Part shown: positions 54,588 through 59,397 of the stretch, piece after piece
Layout: every line of letters begins with the position of its first letter
Position numbering within the stretch: the stretch's first letter is position 1
Assembly (NCBI RefSeq): GCF_000773975.1
Contig: NZ_JRUQ01000023.1
Coordinates: 1 to 59,397, forward strand
Direction of reading: 5' to 3'
Length of the DNA stretch: 59,397 bases
From: Erwinia typographi
Lineage (GTDB): Bacteria; Pseudomonadota; Gammaproteobacteria; Enterobacterales; Enterobacteriaceae
The notes under the pieces: model-generated
What the model saw: only the letters and a program-made list of their open reading frames with translations
What the model was told of the DNA's origin: nothing
The model's database searches: none
Translations under genes and position numbers: made by a program

Positions 54588-55145
54588 ATGAAAATCTGGC
54601 CAATGCTAACTGGTGCCGCGCTGGCGGTGGCGCTTTCTGGGTGTGCTGACAAAGGAAAAGATGTGCCGACGGCGACGCTGGCTTCACAGGTAGCGGGGGA
54701 GCAGTCAACGCTTCGCCAGCCTAACGTTAGCGGTTCTGTCTTTATTCGTCAGCGTATAGCCCTGCCGCCTGATGCGGTGCTGACCGTCACGCTGTCTGAT
54801 GCTTCGCTTGCCGATGCGCCTTCCAGGGTCATCTCTCAGCGCGTGGTAAGAACGGACGGTAAGCAGGCGCCGTTCGCCTTTATTCTGCCCTATAATCCGG
54901 CAGATATTCAGCCGAACGCCCGTATTTTGCTGAGTGCGGCCATCACCCTGGACGGCAAAATGATGTTTATTACCGATGCGGTTAAGCCGGTGATAAACAA
55001 TGGCGGCACTAAGCAGGAGCTGCTGTTAGTGCCGGTGCCTTCAATGGCGATGCCAACGCAAGGCGGAGCGGCAACAACCGTACCTTCAACCTCACCGACG
55101 CAGGTGAATCCTTCAGCAGCTATTCCTGCGCCTTCCTCACTGTGA
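54588..55145 (+). CDS. ybaY: YbaY family lipoprotein
   Basis: A 185-residue lipoprotein (lipobox ALSGC, C19) with a central META/YscW-type beta domain (about 45-140, VSGSVFIRQRIALPPDAVLTVTLSDAS) and a low-complexity Pro/Thr/Ser-rich C-terminus. Function unknown. AAGGAG precedes the ATG. Convergent with atl. Confidence 0.92.
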   Translation: MKIWPMLTGAALAVALSGCADKGKDVPTATLASQVAGEQSTLRQPNVSGSVFIRQRIALPPDAVLTVTLSDASLADAPSRVISQRVVRTDGKQAPFAFILPYNPADIQPNARILLSAAITLDGKMMFITDAVKPVINNGGTKQELLLVPVPSMAMPTQGGAATTVPSTSPTQVNPSAAIPAPSSL

Positions 55146-55150
55146 GCCTT

Positions 55151-55175
55151 TCCGCCCCGCAAGGGGCGGATTTAG
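55151..55175. terminator. Hairpin between convergent ybaY and atl
   Basis: TCCGCCCC and GGGGCGGA pair over 8 bp around GCAA, with TTTAG after it on the plus strand. It is 5 bases after ybaY and probably acts for both genes. Confidence 0.7.
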
Positions 55176-55486
55176 TCACCTTCCCAGCGGTACTGCTTTA
55201 GCACTATCTTGCCTTCCGGGCTAACCTCAATACCTTCCTCCAGCAGCGCCTGGCGCTGGCGATCGAGATTGTCGCCGCTTAACGAAATCTCGCCAAGCCG
55301 GTTAATCACCCGATGCCAGGGAAGCTTGCTGCCTTTCGGCAGTCGCTTCAGCACGCCACCGACCTGGCGAGCCGCGCGCGGAGAACCAGCAAGACGAGCA
55401 ATATCGCCGTAGGTGGTGACCTTACCGTAGGGGATTGCGGCGAGTATCTGATAAACACGTTGTTGAAAGCTGTCGTGGCGATCCAT
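55172..55486 (-). CDS. atl: Alkyltransferase-like protein Atl
   Basis: A 104-residue O6-alkylguanine-binding protein related to MGMT. The active-site motif reads PWHR, with Trp replacing the alkyl-acceptor Cys, so it binds lesions and flags them for nucleotide excision repair rather than repairing them. GSPRAARQVGG is the DNA-binding helix with the Arg finger. A GGAGG site precedes the ATG. Confidence 0.94.
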   Translation of the reverse strand: MDRHDSFQQRVYQILAAIPYGKVTTYGDIARLAGSPRAARQVGGVLKRLPKGSKLPWHRVINRLGEISLSGDNLDRQRQALLEEGIEVSPEGKIVLKQYRWEGD

Positions 55487-55654
55487 CTGTCCTCCCTCAA
55501 TGATTCACCACAGTAATCGAAAGTGAGGAACATCTGAAGCGATTTCATGACGTTATAACAGCGGCTGGGGAGGTGACGTATCGGCTTTGAAAACAATCAG
55601 ATAGGCAGAATGACAGGGGGTTGCGCAAGAAAGCAACGGTTGCCAGGCACGGGC

Positions 55655-55683
55655 TTGCAATTGCCTGGGGCTTCATTGATAAT
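55655..55683 (+). promoter_or_regulatory. ffs: Sigma-70 promoter of ffs
   Basis: TTGCAA (55655-55660) and GATAAT (55678-55683) are exactly 17 bases apart. Start of transcription near 55690 would give a 4.5S precursor with a 5' leader of about 24 bases, as known for E. coli. Confidence 0.85.
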
Positions 55684-55713
55684 GCCCTCGCTCCATCTGA
55701 TGGAGCACTCAAT

Positions 55714-55827
55714 GGGGGCCCGGTTGGTTCTCCCGCAATGCTAACTTGTGAACTCGGTCAGATCCGGAAGGAAGCAGCCGCAGCAGGTGACGCGTGTGCC
55801 GGGATGTAGCTGGCAGGGCCCCCACCC
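55714..55827 (+). ncRNA. ffs: 4.5S RNA (signal recognition particle RNA)
   Basis: The 114-base RNA has the same length as E. coli 4.5S RNA. The ends GGGGGCCC and GGGCCCCC close the long helix, and the conserved Ffh-binding domain is visible as GTCAGATCCGGAAGGAAGCAG with the GGAA tetraloop and ... GTGTGCCGGGATG on the other arm. With Ffh it targets membrane proteins to the Sec translocon. The foreign integrase begins only 100 bases downstream. Confidence 0.98.
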
Positions 55828-55841
55828 AATTCTGCTAACTG

Positions 55842-55857
55842 CATGATGCCCATCATG
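55842..55857. other. 16-bp palindrome just after ffs
   Basis: CATGATG-CC-CATCATG is a perfect 7-bp dyad with a 2-base spacer, 14 bases after the 4.5S RNA, followed on the plus strand by TAACCCTCTTTTTT. It could be the ffs terminator or belong to the left attachment region of the integrated element. Confidence 0.5.
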
Positions 55858-55888
55858 TAACCCTCTTTTTTAGTGCATTGAAACGGCG

Positions 55889-55911
55889 GTGATACAACTT
55901 TTGTGTATCAC
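55889..55911. promoter_or_regulatory. Perfect dyad upstream of the integrase
   Basis: GTGATACA and TGTATCAC form an 8-bp inverted repeat with a 7-base spacer, 15 bases before the integrase ATG. It could be an operator or integrase arm site; no known consensus is matched. Confidence 0.45.
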
Positions 55912-55926
55912 TTAGGACGCTAATCA

Positions 55927-57014
55927 ATGTCGCATCTTATGCTTTCCCGTCACGGGATCTGGTACTACCGAAGGGTCTACCTGGCACCTCGGAAACGCCG
56001 TGAAATTCGTATTTCTCTTCGCACACGTTCCAAGCGTGAAGCTTTGCTCCGTGTGGAGAAATATGTCATCTCACAACCTTTCCACTGCGTTCCGCAGTCC
56101 ATCCCGGCACACACAGCAACCCCGTCTGCTTCCTTCCAACAGCCACAACAGAAAAAGCCATTCAAGAGCCTGAAGAATGAGCTTGATAAGTATACGAAAA
56201 GCAAAGTGGGATCAGTTGGTGAACGGGAAATACTGACCATCAACAGGTGCGTGAATGCATATCTGAATTCTACAAAAGAGCCTTTTAGTAAAAGAAGCGC
56301 GGCGGCGTTTGTTGATGGTCTTGAAGGTTCAGAATCCACCAGAAACCGTTACATCAAAAAGAACTCGGCGTTTTTCAAATGGTTTGCGACTCGTCCAGAT
56401 GAAGACATTCGAAACCCATCGAGGGAATGGGCGTTAAGGAAACAACCGCACCGATGGATCGCCGTCCAGCGTATACACTCAACGATTTGAAACGCTTGCA
56501 CATTGCTTTACATGGTGTGAAGGATTGGAAGCGGTGGATCATTCTGATTGGTCGCTATTCTGGCATGAGACAGAATGAAAACTGCCAGCTTTATCACAAC
56601 GACGTGATGAAGATCGACGGGATCGGGTGTTTCCGTATCGATAACCTGAACCCAAATCAGACGCTTAAAACGGACAGTTCGCGGCGGTTTGTACCAATTC
56701 ATTCTCAACTGCTGACGCTTGGTCTGCTTGATTTCATCAAAGACAGAAAAGGGCATCTGTTCCCTGAGCTAACTTTGCATCTTGGTAGCTATGGTCACTA
56801 TTTCAGCCGCTGGTTCACAAGGTTCCGGGGCAAGCATGGTTTACCTGAATATCATTCGTTACGTCACTACGCCGCCACAACATTCAAACAAAATGGCTTC
56901 CCTGAACAGTCCGCCTCGCAGGTACTCGGACATTCTAACGCGACGATAACTTATAACCGATACGGAAAAGGTGTTGATGTCTCGCGGTTGGTTGAACTGG
57001 TAGAGGTTCTGTAG
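55927..57014 (+). pseudogene. Tyrosine recombinase (phage-type integrase), frameshifted
   Basis: Two overlapping frames together make a complete integrase of about 362 residues. The first (55927-56490) carries the basic N-terminal region (WYYRRVYLAPRKRREIRISLRTRSK) and the core-binding domain. The second holds the catalytic domain, with the box I Arg (GRYSGMRQNENCQL), HSLRHYAAT with His/Arg, LGHSNATITYNRYG with His and the Tyr nucleophile near 56961. The frame changes near the CCC at 56415-56417: one extra C would restore ...RNPIEGMGVKE in a continuous frame. So the gene is a recent pseudogene, or the base was lost in sequencing. It is probably the integrase of an element inserted at ffs. Confidence 0.85.
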
Positions 57015-57036
57015 AACAAAAAACTATGTGAGTGCA

Positions 57037-57062
57037 AAGCGGAGGCTGAATTTCCTCCGCTT
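57037..57062. terminator. Hairpin between integrase and the DUF4087 gene
   Basis: AAGCGGAGG and CCTCCGCTT form a perfect 9-bp stem with an 8-base loop, between converging genes (22 bases after the integrase stop, 10 after the DUF4087 stop). Probably a bidirectional terminator. Confidence 0.65.
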
Positions 57063-57072
57063 AGGCTAGAAA

Positions 57073-57420
57073 TTAGGGTTTTGGGAGAGTTTTATCTGTT
57101 TCGCAACGGCTAAGAGGTAGAACTTTAGAGCTATAAATCTGTGTAACCTTCTTATCGCTTTTGTTTACATCAACTCGAATACATGAGCAACCATACCCAT
57201 AGTTTCCGTTGGTTTTAACAAATTGTTCATCCGGGAAATCCTTTAATTTTTCGATGCCTGGGGCAGAATATCCACCTTGCAACGAAATATCCCAAGTACC
57301 ATCTTTATCAATAAGCCATTGATTAGATGGCGTAGGATTTTGTAACCAGCCACACCGTAACTCACTGGCAAAAGCATGACTGCTTAAAATCAGTAAGGCC
57401 AATGGTAAAATTTTTCTCAT
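57073..57420 (-). CDS. Secreted DUF4087 family protein, candidate immunity protein
   Basis: A 115-residue protein with a signal peptide (MRKILPLALLILSSHAFA|S, cleavage near 18-19), so it should be periplasmic. The mature part (about 97 residues) has four cysteines, C23, C78, C80 and C106, able to form two disulfides, and the DUF4087 motifs LRCGWLQNPTPSNQWL and NGNYGYGCSC. Its ATG lies 2 bases after the stop of the hydrolase gene, whose last codons (GGGAGAA) supply the ribosome site, so the two are translationally coupled. This arrangement and location fit an immunity protein protecting the cell's own periplasm; that role is inferred. I know no established function for DUF4087. Confidence 0.75.
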   Translation of the reverse strand: MRKILPLALLILSSHAFASELRCGWLQNPTPSNQWLIDKDGTWDISLQGGYSAPGIEKLKDFPDEQFVKTNGNYGYGCSCIRVDVNKSDKKVTQIYSSKVLPLSRCETDKTLPKP

Positions 57421-57422
57421 TG

Positions 57423-59397
57423 CTATTCTCCCGCATCCAGGTTGCTTAAAAAGTCAATAGCGAAACCTTTGATCTGCTCTGCATGATCGAGGCCGTTTAT
57501 GCACCGTCTTGCATGAAAAAAATCTGTGCTTGCGCTGTTGACATAATCGGTCAATTTCTTACCTGTGAACACACCGTTCTTGAAACCATCGATAAGAATA
57601 AATAGCGCATTATCAGGATCTAATGCTTTATCTGGGTCCGCAACCAAATCGATCCCTAACTTTTCTGAATATGCTTGATAGTTGTAATCCCAGGTGATTT
57701 GGACAAATCCACGACCATAGTATGGGTAGTAGCGGTAATGGGTTCTTCTGTATTCGTCCGTCGAAGTGTGACCAACCCAGTCACCTTCTCTCACTGGTTT
57801 GAATGTATCGCCTGTTTCGCGTTTAACGGTGGCTAAAATGTATGCAATTTGGGTGTTAAGCGTGAAACCCTGATTCTTGCTCTCTTCAATAATGGCTCGA
57901 ATTGTGCTTTCTCTTGTCGAGAAATCGTACCCAGCGGATTTGATCGCATCGAGAAACACCACCGGATGCATATGCCACAGAGCCTCACTGCTACGGATCT
58001 CCGATACGTCCTTCATCCACACCAGTTTATTGATGAAATCGCGGTTATACAGTGCCATGTCCGGGTATTTCTTCGCCTGTTCATCCAGTGCGGCCTGCCA
58101 AAGGGCTGATGTACCATCTTTGAGCCACTCGCTGTGATGCTTAACCACCAGGCGTTGTACCTGATACTGGATATGTGGCTGGCGGTTGTGCATAAACCGC
58201 CACAGTTCACCAGCATCGACTACACCATCCTGGTTTGAATCCATCTGCTTTAGCAACTTCTGATACTTTTCGGTGTAGCTGGAGGAATACATATCTCGGG
58301 TTTCGCCCCTGGCTAATTCTTCAAGTCGCCCGAACGCTTGTCGCAGCCAGCTTTCTTTTGGGGTCTGGAAAATGCTTTGTGGGGCGTCCTCCTGTTCCAG
58401 AGGTATAAATCCCCGTTTTTCAAGATCAAATTGATTTACTCTCTCCACATCTTCCGCAGCCATCCATGCCTGCTCTTCTGGAATGTAATACCAGGTCTTT
58501 CCGTCAACTTCCAGTTGTCGGCACTGAGTTGCGAGAGTGTAACGCTCTGCCGTTGTTGGTGAAGGGTCACCGCCGACACCAGCCACGACAAAAGAATTAT
58601 CTCTGTCACGATGCTGCCAGCGCATTTTATCCGCCAGAGTATGCAGTCCTGCGGCTCCATTCGTCACGCCAGCCTTGTTAGTCAGAAAATTCTTCATCCG
58701 TGCATCCTGGCTGAATACTTCCAGATGACAGAAATACTGAGGGTTACCATATGGTTGCTCAATCAGGCTCAAGTGACCTATAACATCCCCGGTCTTAATC
58801 GCAAGTGCATCCTCCCCGGATACCGTCACGACCTGATTAAACACGCCATGTTTACGCGCTTCCTGCATCCATGCTGGTAATGCAATGCCTTGCCTCTTAA
58901 CAAACTTATCCAGGCCAGAAATCCAGCCAGACTTTCCGACAGATAATCCGGTTTTGGTACCTTCGGGGACCGACACAACGGTAATAAAAATGAATGGAGC
59001 TTGCCTGCCGTTAAGAATAAAAGTTGCCTCTTGTTCAATCTCTACGACTGAACCGCGCGGTAACGTAGTATGCGTGTCTTGCGGAGCTTTATAGTGATGC
59101 AGTGCATCGCGGGGAATGTTTATCCCCTGGGAAATTCCGTTACGCATCCAACCCGAAAATGTGTTGTCCTGACGGATTTTCAACGCGCTGGCGGTCACGG
59201 TGGCTGTCGGCTTGTCCGTAATTCCGTACTCAAACAGTGGAGCTATCTGCATCCACAGCGTATAGAAGTCCAGTGAGTTATCTGGTTTGTCTTTATCCGG
59301 GGTGCAGATTGACTTGATGAGAACAAAGGTGGTGCTGAATTTGAGTATCTTCTTTTTGAACGGGGCGGTCTGGTAATCTGTAGTGGTTGAATAATCA
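57423..59397 (-). CDS. Multidomain peptidoglycan hydrolase-like effector (5' end outside window)
   Basis: The visible part has at least 657 residues. The frame has no stop from 59397 to the TAG at 57423, and residues before the first in-window Met (59252) read ...SLDFYTLWMQIAPLF, so the N-terminus lies beyond the edge. Numbered from that Met: SH3-like region at about 60-120 (GSVVEIEQEA, SGWIS); a segment like the end of M23 peptidases (GDVIGH ... HLEVFS, about 155-182); an EF-hand loop D338-E349 (DSNQDGVVDAGE); WHMHPVVFLDAI (about 426-437); and a C-terminal GH19/lysozyme-like domain from about 462 (ILATVKRETGDTF with candidate acid E479, then YYGRGFVQITWDYNY). There is no sign of phage holin genes. 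With the coupled secreted DUF4087 protein it looks like a type VI secretion effector; a phage or prophage endolysin is the alternative. Confidence 0.72.
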   Translation of the reverse strand, partial: DYSTTTDYQTAPFKKKILKFSTTFVLIKSICTPDKDKPDNSLDFYTLWMQIAPLFEYGITDKPTATVTASALKIRQDNTFSGWMRNGISQGINIPRDALHHYKAPQDTHTTLPRGSVVEIEQEATFILNGRQAPFIFITVVSVPEGTKTGLSVGKSGWISGLDKFVKRQGIALPAWMQEARKHGVFNQVVTVSGEDALAIKTGDVIGHLSLIEQPYGNPQYFCHLEVFSQDARMKNFLTNKAGVTNGAAGLHTLADKMRWQHRDRDNSFVVAGVGGDPSPTTAERYTLATQCRQLEVDGKTWYYIPEEQAWMAAEDVERVNQFDLEKRGFIPLEQEDAPQSIFQTPKESWLRQAFGRLEELARGETRDMYSSSYTEKYQKLLKQMDSNQDGVVDAGELWRFMHNRQPHIQYQVQRLVVKHHSEWLKDGTSALWQAALDEQAKKYPDMALYNRDFINKLVWMKDVSEIRSSEALWHMHPVVFLDAIKSAGYDFSTRESTIRAIIEESKNQGFTLNTQIAYILATVKRETGDTFKPVREGDWVGHTSTDEYRRTHYRYYPYYGRGFVQITWDYNYQAYSEKLGIDLVADPDKALDPDNALFILIDGFKNGVFTGKKLTDYVNSASTDFFHARRCINGLDHAEQIKGFAIDFLSNLDAGE

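Overview
The window is a stretch of an Enterobacterales chromosome. Gene order and protein sequences follow the Escherichia coli block acpH-queA-tgt-yajC-secDF ... lon-hupB ... mdlAB-glnK-amtB-tesB-ybaY-atl-ffs almost gene for gene. Several departures point to an Erwinia/Pantoea-like (Erwiniaceae) genome rather than E. coli or Salmonella: a peroxiredoxin gene beside acpH, no tsx/yajD between secF and yajI, a kbp-type BON-LysM gene between yajI and nrdR, no yajO between pgpA and dxs, and a PLP-dependent cysteine desulfidase (ccdA type, known from Pantoea) divergent from the Lrp-family regulator decR. The genus is an inference.

Layout. 1-2.6 kb: peroxiredoxin, acpH, queA. 2.6-5.4 kb: an AT-rich spacer with a Fur-box-like site, then a TonB-dependent siderophore receptor that separates queA from tgt. 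5.6-10.0 kb: tgt-yajC-secD-secF (queuosine in tRNA, accessory Sec translocase). 10.0-15.4 kb: yajI, kbp, then nrdR-ribD-ribE-nusB-thiL-pgpA (riboflavin, antitermination, thiamine, phospholipid). 15.35-16.1 kb: an AT-rich island with a small orphan double-glycine-leader peptide gene. 16.1-23.0 kb: dxs-ispA-xseB (isoprenoid precursors) reading away from thiI, then yajL, panE, yajQ. 23.1-29.4 kb: yajR and the cyoABCDE cytochrome bo3 oxidase operon. 30.0-32.8 kb: ampG, yajG, bolA. 33.1-41.9 kb: the protein quality-control run tig, clpP, clpX, lon, hupB, ppiD. 42.0-47.9 kb: ybaV, fadM, queC, ybaE, cof, ccdA, decR. 48.0-55.5 kb: mdlAB, glnK-amtB with a sigma-54/NtrC control region, tesB, ybaY, atl.

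The core ends at ffs (4.5S RNA, 55.7 kb). Just downstream the sequence becomes foreign: a tyrosine integrase broken by a one-base frameshift, then on the other strand a large multidomain peptidoglycan-hydrolase-like gene (SH3-like region, EF-hand loop, GH19/lysozyme-like C-terminus) followed 2 bases later by a small secreted DUF4087-type protein. I read this pair as a probable antibacterial, type VI secretion-like effector with its periplasmic immunity protein, carried on an element integrated at ffs. The effector gene is open through the right edge of the window, so its N-terminus is not visible. I see no tRNA, 5S/16S/23S rRNA, CRISPR array or insertion sequence in the window.
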